Assembly: GCA_013423325.1 (NCBI GenBank)
Contig: BLJB01000040.1
Location: 186,001-250,000, forward strand
DNA from: Usnea hakonensis
Taxonomy: Eukaryota > Ascomycota > Lecanoromycetes > Lecanorales > Parmeliaceae
DNA: 64,000 nt
Direction of reading: 5' to 3'
The notes beneath the pieces are model-generated. The model saw nothing but the letters and a program-made list of their open reading frames with translations. It had not been told where the DNA came from and did no database searches. Below, one piece after another: positions 12,195 through 23,326 of the stretch. The first letter of the stretch is position 1, and each line of letters begins with the position of its first letter. Position numbers and translations under genes: made by a program.

Positions 12195-13239
12195 TTATTC
12201 GGGCTGCACACAAGCATCAGCATACGGGCAGAGAAACGAAGACAACGACCCACCCTGAATTTTCCTCTTCTGTCTCTCATTTTCCTGATCTTCTCCTTGT
12301 CCTCCTCAAACTTCCTCAATAATTCGCCTGCCTTTTGCTTCCTTTTCTCCCTCGACTGGAACCTGTAGAAATCGTCCAGGCCCCTCTGTTTCTCCTTCTG
12401 CTTCTCAGCCTGCTCTTGAGCCACTTCTTGTCGTGCAGGATTCGTCCTTCCTCCTCTTGTAACAGTGATGAAGCCGTCGGCATCAGCCACCTGTCTCTGC
12501 CTGGCCAATGATCGGGCTTTGGAGGCTTCCTTGTTGGCAAAGGCCGTCATGTAAGTGTTTACCGATTCGAGGAGCTGCGCTTTATCGGGGTAGGTGAGGC
12601 GGTGGTGGTTGAGATATCCTATGGCTGATCAACATGGATTTTTCAGTAGACTTTAGGCAATAGGGACCAACTTGCAAACCCTAAGGCTGGGACTTTGTCA
12701 TCTAGCCCCTCGCCCCAAATGGGTTCCCTCCGCTCTTTTCGTGTCGACCTGACTGCTTTCAATGCCGCGTCCATACTCGCTCGGTCAACGAATAGAACGA
12801 CAGCTGTGAGACCATTGGTCTGCAGGTCGCGATCCCAGACAGATGGCAGTGCTGCGCCTTCCATGTCGTCCATGTTACTTCCACTACTTCCGCGTTTTCT
12901 CTTCTTGCTTTTCTTATTTTGAGTCGCCGTTGGGGCGGATGCTTCTTCCATGCCGCGGCCTTTTCTCCTTTGCCCTTCAAATTGTACATCTTCAATCCTG
13001 CCGGCCGGTAGCCCAATCTGGGCAGAGAGCAGATGCTTAATGTGGATATCCGTCGAATCGAATGGTACGTTGACTAGGAATAGTGATCGCGAGGCAGTCG
13101 GTGTAGGGATCTTTGGCTGGTGGGTTGCCAGGTAGAGGTAATGGATTGCGGTTTTGGGGAAAGAGGGCAGTGGAGGAAGAGAGAGGGGAAGTACATTGTA
13201 GCCTGCAATTTGAAGTGGTACTGTAGACGAGTGAGACAT
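12195..13239 (-). CDS. RRP7: Ribosomal RNA-processing protein 7
   Basis: Exons complement of 12672-13239, 12254-12624 and 12195-12203 (315 residues). Introns: 12625-12671 (GTTGGT...GATCAG) and 12204-12253 (GTGGGT, CTGAT branch, TGTGCAG). The N-terminus carries AGYNVLPLSLPPLP and an RRM-like fold (RSLFLVNVPFDST, then TAVVLFVDRASMD) with a lysine-rich insert. After the first junction the text GYLNHHRLTYPD leads into the RRP7 C-terminal domain (ADADGFITVTRGGR, then DDFYRFQSREKRKQ). The last coding exon is only nine bases and gives the expected end KFRPE. Family knowledge: Rrp7 acts in the small-subunit processome (UTP-C/CURI complexes) in the nucleolus and is needed for 18S rRNA maturation. No lesion is seen. 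Confidence 0.93.
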
Positions 13240-14221
13240 ACTGAGTTGGTACTATCAAACTCAATAGAAGACGTGCAATTACCCGCACTGAATTCAAGAC
13301 CTCGTGGGCAGGCAAAGGAAATAATTTTGATAGCAGGGTAGCACAGGTGAAGTACTAGCGCGAGACTGGCCAGGTACCTTAGTGAGTATATAAACTTCTC
13401 GGAACCCACTCCCAAATTCCTCTCTTCAGCTCTCTTTGCCAACATGGCTTAGATCAAGTGTAGTATCTGTTCTTTTCAGTTTAATCTCTGAAATTGGTTT
13501 ACGGACCATTTATTGATTAAATCAATTTTTACGAACGTCGGGTTGCTTCTGGGCTTGCCCACGCTTTCTGACACCGTGTCACCGGCCTTACACTGCTGCT
13601 GGTTGATGCAAACATTCGCTTCATCATTGTGCTCGGCTTGCCCGAGGCTTTGGAGAAGCGTGGTCTCTTGGCGTGCTTTATTCTGGTGTTGCGACGTGGT
13701 CGACTATAAGGCATTCGGCTATGGCCTATACATCTCCAAGAGTGTCGAGCCTCCACCAGAAGTCATGTACTTTTTGGGCCTTTTGCCTTCTCCCCTTCCG
13801 CATTCCAGTGTGGCATCTATGCTGGTCCTTGCTTGGGACCAAGCTCCGTGCTGGATCGAGACTCTCAAACCGCGCCGTATGTTCTCTGACACCAAACCTA
13901 TGAGTGTCCGACAATTCCCGCGAGTCATGTTTGGGTTTGAAAGGAATGCATCATGACTCGTAGCACAGACCGAGAGGACAAAACCAAGCACACTGGCACC
14001 TTTCCCTTCACTGGTGCCAACATAGATGAGCAATTTACAATTTCATCATGCTCTGCAATTGTTGCGTCCAGAAAGCCTTTTGTAGGCCTCGGAGCTACTG
14101 CCGTGGTGTTGGACCGTGGAATTTGGCCTCCAGCTAACGATGTCCTCCTCGTTCCTTGTGTCAGTCTCTCCAGTGATGTCCCTAAATTAGACTTGCCATA
14201 TGTTGACGCTTCTCTAGGACT
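13240..14221. other. Intergenic or decayed sequence upstream of the fused hydrolase pseudogene
   Basis: About 1 kb between the RRP7 start and the fused hydrolase. It carries overlapping open frames on the plus strand (13513-13956 and 13953-14252) that look partly protein-like but match no family I recognise and lack clear splice signals. It contains the promoter regions of both divergent genes. Confidence 0.35.
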
Positions 14222-16860
14222 ATGGAAATTACTAGCTCTATGCCCACAATGATTACCATCGACGCAAAGCCATACCGTTTCGTATTTCCTTCTGGACACA
14301 CAGCATTACTCATCATAGACATGCAGCGAGACTTTCTGCTCCCAAATGGCTTTGGAGAGGTACAGGCTGGCTCTCTTGAAGCCGTGCAAGCAGCAATTGC
14401 TCCGACCAAGAAGCTTCTTGAGAAATTCCGTCAAGCCAATCTACCTGTCTTCCATACTCGAGAGGGCCACAAACCCGACCTATCAGACTGTCCATCCAAC
14501 AAGCTGATTAGACAAAAGGGGTTTCCTGGCAGTACACAAAATTTGAAAGTAATCGGGGACAAAGGAGAAATGGGAAGATTGCTAGTCCGGGGTTAAAATG
14601 GCCACGACATTATCGACGAATTGCAGGCAATTCCGGGAGAAGTCGTTGTAGACAAACCAGGAAGAGGAGCCTTCTTCAATACCAACTTGATGGCCAGATT
14701 GAAAGCGAAGGCTATCACACATCTAATTATATGCGGTGTGACCACCGATTGTTGCTTCGATACAACGTTTCGTGAGGCCAATGACCGAGGTTTCGAGTGC
14801 TGTAAGATACTGCTCATTACATTCAGGAATATATCCTACTGGGTTTCATACATTAAGTAGTCAAGCTTGTATTCTTGTGAGCCGTACAGGCTGACAGTGG
14901 TCTGGGTTACGGAGCTATCGTCTCGGTGCTTCATCGCCGTAGCCAGCCTCTAGTTTCAAGAATACCTTGATCCCCAGTCTATCCTTACGCGGGTCTGACA
15001 TTTAGAGCATATAAAACTCGACGTATGGGTGTTGGATCAGTCATTTGACTGCTTCCTCAAGGATCGTGGCTTTGCTAAAAGTACTAAGAGCTGACAACGT
15101 GGCCAGGTGCAATCGAGAATGCTACAGCCGGCTACAATAATGAGTTCAAATTTCCCGTACTCGACATGATACAATGGAGCGAGGGTCTTTTTGGATTCGT
15201 TGCGTCTTTGCACCCTCTGCTGGATGCTCTCGGGTCTTTCACGGGATCAATCGCATCATTTGGCGGAAACGCTTTTGCCCAGAGTGCCATGACCAATGAC
15301 GGTATTTTGAGTATTCAAAGTCTTCGGAAGGCTTATCGAGGGGGTCTATCACCTGTCACCGTGATTGAAATGGTGTTTGACAAGATTAGAGAGTACAACA
15401 AGTTCGACAAGGCCGTTTGGATTCATTTGGAGGCAAAGGCATCTGCATTGGAGCGAGCAAGAAAGTTGTCGACTGACTGGTCTGATCGGTCAAAGCTTCC
15501 CCCTCTCTTTGGAGTACCTTTCAGCGTTAAGGATAATTTCGATATCGCCGGCCTTCCCACTACGACCGCATGCCCGCCGTCGGTACGTGTCCCGTTGAAG
15601 TCTGCTCCGGCGTATGATCTTCTGTTAGAGCAAGGTGCGATCTTCATTGGCAAGACCAACCTTGATCAATTGGCGACAGGCCTGACTGGATGCCGGTCTC
15701 CCTTTGGAGTCCCGCGCTCTGTGCTCCACCACGACTACAAATTTCCGGAGGCTCGTCATCAGGAAGCTGTGTCAGTGTTGGTGCTGGTCTCGTAACATTC
15801 TCACTTGGCACAGATACAGCTGGATCGGGTAGGATTCCAGCTGGTTTCAATGCAGTCGTTGGCTACAAGCCTACGCGAGGCTTAATCTCAGCTCAGGGAG
15901 TGACACCGGCCTGTCTCTCACTAGACTGTGTTGCCGTCATCGCTGGAAATGTCTCAGATGCTCGCACTGTGTGAGAGCTATGTGAGGCATATGATGAAGA
16001 GGACCCCTACGCAAAGAATACGACTCCCGTACAAAGACACATCAATTCAAGTGTATCTGAGGCCAAGATCTTCAAGTTTGGTATACGTATGTGTTCTTGG
16101 CCTCTCCACATTTTCGTATTGGAACGGATCTTGAGATCTCGCAATGTCTTGGGGGTCCTTACTCTCAAGATGTGTCCCAAGTTCCGATATACTCTCTTGG
16201 CCAGGTAACACTGACACGGAACTTGTAGCGCCACCAGAAGCGCTAGCAGTCTGTAGCCCAGCCTACCGTCGGAAATTTGACGAAAGCGTTCAGAATCTGC
16301 GTGCTACAGGTGGGCATTTGCGACCAGTCGATTGGAGCACCTTTGAGAAAGCGGGAGAACTCCTGTATGAGGGCTCTTTTGTCTCAGAACGCCTTGCTAG
16401 TTTGCCTGACGATTGGCTCGAGATGAATCGGGAGTACCTCCATCCTGTCATCCGAGAAATTTTTGAGAATGTCATAGCGAGACAAACGTCTGCCATACAA
16501 GCTTACAGAGATCTACAAGCAAAGGCACTGTACACTCGAAGAGCGGAAAAAATCTTCGCTTACGACGCGTCTGGCATCGACGTAATAGTGGTCCCTACAG
16601 CTCCAACGCACTGGACTGTCGAGGAAGTACTCGCGGATCCAATCGCAAGGAACAGCGTGCTGGGCGCGTTCTCCCATTTCGGCAACGTTCTTGATCTATG
16701 TGCTGTGGCTGTCCCAGCTGGCACATGTCCTGTGGCGGAGTTCACGGGCGAATCTGATGCAGAAGGTGTATTACCTTTCAGTATTACATTCCTAGGGGGC
16801 AGTAGGATGGATGGAGAGACGTTGGAGATCGCACGGCGCTTTGAAGCGCACTTAAATTGA
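14222..16860 (+). pseudogene. Fused biuret-hydrolase-like / allophanate hydrolase gene, disrupted
   Basis: Exons 14222-14801, 15107-16086 and 16229-16860; introns 14802-15106 (GTAAGA, CTGAC branch, GGCCAG) and 16087-16228 (GTATGT, CTGAC branch, TTGTAG). The first ~240 residues are an isochorismatase-like cysteine hydrolase: Asp in LIIDMQRDF, HTREGHKPDL, Lys in VVVDKPGRG, catalytic Cys in GVTTDCC, ending DMIQWSEGLFGFVASL. The frame runs straight on into an amidase-signature enzyme with VKDNFDIAGLPTTTACP, SGGSSSGS, GTDTAGSGR and a C-terminal half like AtzF allophanate hydrolase, without AtzF's extra C-terminal domain. Family knowledge: BiuH converts biuret to allophanate, and AtzF hydrolyses allophanate to ammonia and CO2. 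Three lesions break it: TAA at 14594, a one-base loss near 15738-15743, and TGA at 15972. Exon lengths total 2192 bp, one base short of 731 codons. Confidence 0.85.
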
Positions 16861-18155
16861 ACAATATACAGGTTGTTGGCTTTGCTGTTCGATACCTGGT
16901 GAGTGTCGGGTCTCGGGGCCTCAGCACCCTAGGATATCACCCTCCCTGTAGGTATTCTCGAGTGAGCGGGCATGCTCTCTTTGGCCGGGCCGCTGTGTTG
17001 TATGGTTGCTAACATTTATGTGCCAAAAAGCCACGCACCTCGATGTCTGCGCTTCATACGACACCAGTATGTAGAGCTATACTGGCGTGTTCATTAGCAC
17101 CTGGCCCCCAGAGCCCAACAGTGAGCCCGCCTACCTTACGGAGCATTTTGAACGAAACATGGCAACATCTCCAACAATTCCTAATGAGCTGGCGAAACTC
17201 CTCCCGCTAGGTCTGCCTCAAACAGGCACTGAAATAGGTAAGACAAGGAGCGAGGGTCGTTGACATGAACTATGAGCCAAGCAAAAATTTGCTCTTTCTC
17301 ACCACCCTTAGAAATCGCATTCAACAAATCCGAACGAGCTGCTATAAAGACCAGAGCTAGCAGATGATATTAATTCGGGTGCGAAAGCATATATATGCAA
17401 TTTTGGTGGTCGACCCTTTTGGTTTGGTTCCGAGCCTCACTCTCCTTGCTTCAGACACGTTTCAAGTTAAGGCGCTTCATCAGCCTTACGTTGCGATTGG
17501 TCACGAAGCGACGTCTCAACTTGCGCCTAACCCCTAATCATGCAGCTCAAACGTCGACATTATTATTGTTAAGACTTTGTGCCAATTCTGGCGGAGTAGC
17601 AGCGTATCAGGTTTATTCGCCGACTCCGAACCTACAGACAACGGTGCCAAGTACGTAGTATCGCGCACCTTCTGTAACAAATCATGGAGAATAGAAAGAC
17701 TTTTCCGCGACATTTCATGCCTCGCACACGGATGTCTACCCCTTTGTCCTTACAGGTCAAGGGTTTTATACCTGTCGTGCTCTTGTTGTTTTCTTTTCTG
17801 CTGCTCTCTCTTAACACTTTTCTTTGCCTTTTCCTCACTGCAGGAACAGCGTTTCATCCTTCACAGACTGTCTCTTACTGGCTGGCCAGTCATTCCAGTC
17901 GCATGCTTGTGCTTACAATCTAATCGTCGTCGCAACCAATCATTGGATATCCGATCAATGCTCGTTTCAATGTGATCAGCAAGCGACTCTGCAGCGCATC
18001 TCGTTGGCCGAGAGTAACGTGTCCAAATCGCCTGGTTGCGATAAGATCACAGGTAGTTTAATGTCTATACGGAAAGTCAAGTCACGTCAACAGAGACGCG
18101 TCTCTGACTCTCTACAAAACCCTTGTGTCAACAACGGGGCAAGGAGGTCTATATC
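16861..18155. other. Intergenic, with one possible small spliced gene
   Basis: About 1.3 kb between the fused hydrolase and the membrane-protein gene. Apart from the small candidate at 17159-17367, only short frames without support are seen. The distal part should contain the promoter and 5' leader of the downstream gene. Confidence 0.4.
17159..17367 (+). CDS. Possible 44-residue spliced small protein or gene remnant
   Basis: An ATG opens MATSPTIPNELAKLLPL and runs to a good donor (GTAAGA at 17238). The acceptor CTTAG at 17311 joins in frame (TGTEIEIAFNKSER) to a stop at 17365-17367. Exons would be 17159-17237 and 17312-17367. The splice signals are better than expected by chance, but the product is short and unrecognised, so it may equally be the 5' end of a lost gene. 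Confidence 0.25.
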
Positions 18156-19557
18156 ATGCGGATCAAGGTCGTGACTTCCATTAATGTACGCTCAAGTCCG
18201 TTTGCGAGCCCGAGGACAGTCAGTCAAGAGCCTTTCCCAGCGCGCGAACGCAGCGATGCGATCTTAGAAGATTCTCCAGCAGTATCCGATCTTGCTTCAG
18301 GCCAGCCTCCAAGGATGGACCGATTTATTGCCAGTCAGCGCATTCCTCGTGGTTCTCGTCTCTCTGGATGGCTTCACGGCTCTTCTGTCCGAGCCAACGA
18401 CCGCAGAAGACTTCCTGTTCACACCCAGAAGACCACTCAAGCGAGCACTTACTGTTTCGCCGCAACTGAACGAGGACCGTGGGACCATGCGCCTGGCATA
18501 AGATCGTATCCGTCAACTCGTGGATTGATAGACCCGGTGCATTCGCCTTCCCACGGCCCAGGGCAACTCACATACGGATCTGACTCAAGACACGATGCCT
18601 ACCTGGAGAGACTGCGTGCAGAACTGAGCTCGCTGCCTCGTAAGCCTGGTAGTGGCAACAGGCAAAGGGGTCATCGACAAAAGTCAAAACGAGCACCTGC
18701 AAAAACGAAGCGGCTGTGCTTTCCACAAATCAACGACTTAAGGATGAGGCAGAAGATAATCGGTTGTCTCTTCTTCGGCACCCTGTTGGCCATTGTCCTG
18801 ACCACATGTACGTTTTCTGCCATCCTAGTCGCGCCACCTTCCGCCCATGTGTAAAGCACCTACTAATCACCAGCAGACCTCGCCCTCGCAATATCCGAAT
18901 CCTTCCGCGGCGCCACCTTCCACGGTGTCTTCATCTTCTTCATCATTATCCTCACCATCTTCTTCTGCCACTACCTCATCCGCCTGTGCATGTTGGCCTT
19001 CCAACCCAGGATCCGCTTCGCTCGCAAATGTCAGTCACCACTTACCGCCGGTGAGGACGCGGAATTCGCTCAACCCAGACAACCGATTCCGGTGGTGCTG
19101 GCTAGGGATGAAGAGCTGGGGTTGCACAATGATAGTAATGGCGGGGTTGAGGACGAGGATACAGACGAGGTCCTGCCACCGCCACCGCCAGCTTATGGGT
19201 TGTGGAGAAGTAGTGTGGTATGTCTACCCTAGTACCCCCGATGTAATTTAGCTTCGAGATATACTAACTTTGCCTCCCTCACTGTAGCGCGCCGATCCGA
19301 ATCTCATACACTGGCAAGTTGTCGGACATCATGACGATGTGCAGCAAGAAGCGAGAGAAATGATTTTCGCGGGCACGGGGCACCGGCCACCTAGTTACAC
19401 TTCTGATGATCGGACACAGGGTGTGTTTGATGATCGGGTTGAGGGTTTGTTGGAGCCAGAGCCGGTGGTGGCTCGGTTGCCGTTGTTGGCGGAGAGGAGG
19501 GCTGCGGGGACGGTGTTGTCGAGGGGGGGTACGGTTAGGATGGCGAGGACGGGTTGA
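18156..19557 (+). CDS. Conserved-looking membrane protein of unknown function
   Basis: Exons 18156-18807, 18877-19217 and 19288-19557 (420 residues). Introns 18808-18876 (GTACGT...CAGCAG) and 19218-19287 (GTATGT, ACTAAC branch, TGTAG) both keep phase. The first ~195 residues are Arg/Ser/Pro-rich and polar. Two strong membrane segments follow: IIGCLFFGTLLAIVLTT running into YLALAIS, and GVFIFFIIILTIFFCHYLI. The tail is acidic and proline-rich (DEVLPPPPPAYG), then PPSYTSDDRTQG, a PPxY-bearing cytosolic tail that could bind WW domains of ubiquitin ligases. The double-pass layout with a PPxY tail is common among small fungal plasma-membrane proteins. No family name can be given. The ATG was chosen because the upstream frame starts with a non-ATG codon. 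Confidence 0.7.
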
Positions 19558-19721
19558 GGGGTAGTTGGGGAGCGAGCCTAGGTGTTAGATTCCGTAAGAT
19601 GCTGCGACAGGGAGGGCCGGGGGTCGGACTGGGTAGGGGCGGGAATCAAGGGACAATTGGGTATTTATTTGCTAGATAGAAATGGCATGGAGGTCAAGAT
19701 GAAGGAAGTCTGAATCAATTG

Positions 19722-21028
19722 CTAATTCCCCAATTCTCCAAGTATCAGATTCCGATCGGATGAACCGCTCACAACTGCCGTCCATTAGCAAAATTCCTGC
19801 AGCGTTCAACAGAGACAAAAGTCATGTAGGACTCAGTAGAGTAGACTTACTGATCGGCTCGTTCCCCGGCGCAAAACGCACATCATTCACCGTCCCCCTA
19901 TGTCCTGGCAACTTATAGACCAACTTACTCGTCCTCGCTTCCCAAACACAGACACTGCCGTCACCGCTTCCTACGCCGACCCTTTCCCCCTTCCCATCCC
20001 AACACGCCCTCACAAGATTCCTCTCCACGCCGACTGGCGCCCCTGCAAAGGTTTTCAAGCTTCGGTCGACTGGCGCGAATGGTCTTATATCCCATGTTCT
20101 TGCTAATCCGTCATGTGAGTAACTCAGCAAAGACTGTGAATCTGGAGAGATGGAGAGGGAGGTGACGGTGTCGGTATGGCCGGGCATGCGGTATGCGACT
20201 GCCTTTTTCCTAATGTCGTAGGCGAGGATATCACAATCTATACCGCCTGTATAGATTTCGTTCCCTGCTTCCGCGACGGCGACACTAGTGATCGGGAAAT
20301 CGGTCTCGATGAAATCGACGGCTTTTTTCACCCTGGGATCCCAGATCCCCACGCAGCCGTCATCGGAGCCGGAGATGAGTATCTCTTCTCCTCTCGGCGA
20401 CGCCGTGAGGCAATTGACAATCTCCTCATGGCCCTCGTGCCGCCGTATTCGCAAACCTGTTTCGAGATCCCAAGACGCGAGCGTCGCGTCTGCGGACGCA
20501 GAGAAAATGTTTGTGGAGGAGCGGGACCAGTGTAGGTCGAGGACGGCGCCTTTGTGACCGGTTAAAACGCCATAGTTCTCGCATGAACCGTAGGTGCGCC
20601 AGAGCATGATGGAGCGGTCCATGGAGCCGGAGGCTATGTAATGACCCGAGGGATCAAAGCGTGCGGCGAAAACCTCACCAGAATGGCCTGGGGGTTGTCA
20701 ACATAGGCTTTGGCTGGTGGGTGAGAGAAGATTGGACTCACCAGTGAGCTCCATTATCGGGGCCTGCAGTCCACTTGTGCGTGGCACCTAGGCACACGGT
20801 TCCATCAGCGGGCCTTCTTTTCGTGACAGTTCAGCACACGTCCATGTGGTAATTGCAGCTGTTGGGAAGAGGGAAGACCCTTACAGCTTGTATCAGGGTC
20901 CCAGATCCAGAGCCACCGGCCGTGACGGCCACTGCCTTGCCATTGATGTTTGTATTGGATTTCTGCCTCTTCACTACCATCTGGGATGACCCAAAGGAGT
21001 TCGAGGCAGGGCGCTTTGCCGCTGACAT
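19722..21028 (-). CDS. U5 snRNP 40 kDa WD40-repeat protein
   Basis: Exons complement of 20885-21028, 20742-20787, 19851-20687 and 19722-19774 (359 residues); introns 20788-20884, 20688-20741 and 19775-19850. A short N-terminal tail (SSQMVVKRQKS) is followed by RTSGLQAPIMELTGHSGEV and seven WD40 blades ending in GH...WD pairs (GSMDRSIMLWRT, LTGHKGAVLDLHW, SGSDDGCVGIWD, YSHDGLARTWD, GSGDGSVCVWE). The last exon, entered at the second AG (GGCAG), completes the propeller with SGSSDRNLILGEL, close to the usual family end. Family knowledge: SNRNP40/Spf38 is a Prp8-associated component of the U5 and tri-snRNP particles of the spliceosome. Length matches the human and fission-yeast proteins. Confidence 0.92.
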
Positions 21029-21362
21029 CTTGATTATAATGGTTATTGGTATGGAGCAATTATGAGGACATCGAGCAGATTGAATTGCTGCGGCACATGG
21101 TTACACCATTTTCACGATTTAGATTGAGTACCTGATGCAGAACAAATCCTTCCGAGGCTTCGGTTGAAATGATTTTGATAAGGCTGAATTACTCTGCGCT
21201 AGCGACTAGCCGCGCTCAATGGCCGGCATGCCCTGGCCCACTCTCTCTTGATCTTAAGGAGGAAGTTGTTCGAATAATATGCTATCGTATGGAGCCTCCT
21301 TAACAACTTCCAATACTGTACGCTTCAGCCTCGATGGCTTAGTTTGACCTTCTTGAGCGACT
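21029..21362. promoter_or_regulatory. Divergent intergenic promoter, U5-40K / BET3
   Basis: Only 334 bp separate the start codons of the two housekeeping genes, transcribed in opposite directions. The promoters must overlap or be shared. No specific element is claimed. Confidence 0.5.
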
Positions 21363-22217
21363 ATGGCATCAACGAAAGCTGCAAGGGTTGGAGAAGAGTA
21401 CGTACCACCATCACCATCCTCAGACAGGCCATTACTAAATTTCCAATAGAGTATGGAAGTAAGTAAACACTTTGATGCTCAAATCTTTCCTCTTTCCTTT
21501 GCACACTACGCTTCAGCTTCCCATCAATGTTCCGACGAAAGCCTGACCCCACAAAGGACCCGGGTGGATAAAGTCAATGCCGAGCTCGTTACGTTGACCT
21601 ACGGCACAATGGTAGCTCAGCTCTGCTCAGATTTTGATAGCAACTACGCGGAAGTCAACAAACAGCTGGACAAAATGGGATACAACATCGGCATGCGTCT
21701 TGTCGAGGACTTCTTCGCAAAGTCAGGGACTCAAAGATGTGCCAACCTAAGAGAGACCGCAGAGAATATCTCCAAGGTCGGTGCCCCAGCATTTTTATTC
21801 TTTGGACAGATATTTACATGCGAACAACTTCTTTGGCTAACTCGATGGTAGATAGGATTCAAGATCTTTCTCAACATTACACCTACGGTCACGAATTGGA
21901 CTGCCGACAACAAGCAGTTCTCGCTGGTCTTTGAAGAGAACCCCTTAGCGGACTTTGTGGAGCTACCAGACGATGGACGGGCTCAAGACGAGCTTTGGTA
22001 TTCAAACATCCTGTGTGGTATACTGAGAGGAGCTCTGGAGATGGTCGGTCGTGACCTTGACCGCTATTTGTGTTCTACAGGCTCACTACCATCGTAGGTC
22101 CAAATGCAAGTCGAAGCACACTATGTCAGCGACGTCCTGAGAGGGAACGATACTACGGAAATGCGTATCACTTTGTTGAGATATATTGAAGATGAAATGC
22201 CGCCGGACGACGAGTGA
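21363..22217 (+). CDS. BET3: TRAPP complex subunit Bet3 (TRAPPC3)
   Basis: Five exons: 21363-21397, 21450-21458, 21557-21776, 21852-22043 and 22098-22217 (191 residues). The second exon is nine bases and restores EEVWKTRVDKVNAE. Across the later introns the text reads ENISKIGFKIFLNITP and GALEMVQMQVEAHYVSD, exactly as expected. Family features include LVTLTYGTMVAQLC, YNIGMRLVEDFF, WTADNKQFSLVFEENPLAD and the acidic end EDEMPPDDE. Family knowledge: Bet3 is the most conserved core subunit of the TRAPP tethering complexes, which activate Ypt1/Rab1 for ER-to-Golgi and autophagy traffic. No lesion is seen, and the length fits the family (about 190 residues). Confidence 0.95.
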
Positions 22218-23326
22218 AAGACATTCGAGATCGCCATTGTCAAATTCGAGACAGACAGTCATTCGGCTTTTTGAGCCCGAGCAGCGTCTCTGGAACCAAG
22301 GCAAAGACGTCGAATAGGATGTATCTCGAACGCTTTCGCGACCTTCAATGTTACTTGCTACGGCTATAGGAGCGGTGAGTCGACGAGATACACTGCAGCC
22401 AACCGCGAGCTCTCCTACGAAACTTTTCCGGCTGCGCTCGGCTGACTCTCGAAATGAGACTGGTACATTCGCTGCTCCAAAAGGAACCGTTAAATCCGCT
22501 GAGCAATTCAGGGGATCAAACAGATGCTGTACGCCATTTTACCAGAACTCGGCGGACTGCGCTTAAAAGACGTGAGTCTGAATATGGTATCGCTGTCGTA
22601 TGAGAAGCCTCGAGGTCTACTTTGCTTCTATTCGTTTTCTTCCCCTGCCGTACCCATGGTTTGACGTCTTCCAAAGACCTGAAAGAGACCTTGTCTGAGT
22701 CGACCAATGGTAGTAGATGAAGTGTTATTAAAACATCGCAACTGTATTGTATCAGAGTAGAATTAAAGGGTTCCCAGGTGAGAGCATGCTCAAATATACC
22801 TCGTACGCGTATTTATGATCATTCGGACCTTCTACGTCCACCGACGAAAGCCAAAGTCACATCTTCCCTGCCACTCACCAACATTCAAGATAACCTGAGT
22901 CCGGCAGCATATATTGACATTTCTGTTGGGCGATCTTATCATCTATTTGCTCTGGCTCACATCACCTGCTTCTTAGAGCTGCCCTGGAGGTGGCTACCAC
23001 GGTATCAGCTTCAGCTAGCCCACGGTCGCAAATTGCCGCAGCACGATCGATCTCCTTTCAGTACCTGATAGATTACGCTTCAAGCGCATCGCCAAATTTC
23101 CGCTACCGTCTCTAGAGGCTGTCAAGCCTCCGAGTGACAGTCTGGGGAAGTACAGACATCAATCACGAACCATAAATCGCTCTTCGCGCTCCTCATCATT
23201 TCCCGTCAGCTTTGTGCGACTCGGCACCCGGATTTCATCCATCATCCATGAATCCTTGGCACTGATACCCTTCCAGCCCTCCCCGACATCGCAACCCACC
23301 GCGATAGAGGGAAGTCTCCCGTCATA
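22218..23326. other. Intergenic between BET3 and the Som1-like gene
   Basis: About 1.1 kb. Short frames near 22320-22600 (for example one reading ILPELGGLRLKD just before a GTGAGT) hint at decayed coding sequence, but no gene can be assembled. The distal part is C/T-rich and is probably the long 5' leader and promoter of the downstream regulator gene. Confidence 0.4.

Noticed and set aside
13513..14299. Overlapping frames upstream of the fused hydrolase, on both strands
   Set aside because: Protein-like in patches but no family match and no consistent splice structure; could be decay or chance.
14594..14628. A 35-bp GTTAAA...TGCAG segment that could splice out the first stop of the fused gene
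   Set aside because: Too short for a fungal intron and it would delete conserved residues (GHDI) of the hydrolase domain.
15972..15974. Reading the CGA-to-TGA type stop as proof of repeat-induced point mutation
   Set aside because: A single C-to-T change is not diagnostic, and the gene is not a visible repeat; the other lesions are of different kinds.
19775..19796. Earlier acceptor for the last exon of the U5-40K gene (CTGCAG at about 19797)
   Set aside because: It gives an unrelated tail, while the next AG (GGCAG) gives the expected SGSSDRNLILGEL ending.
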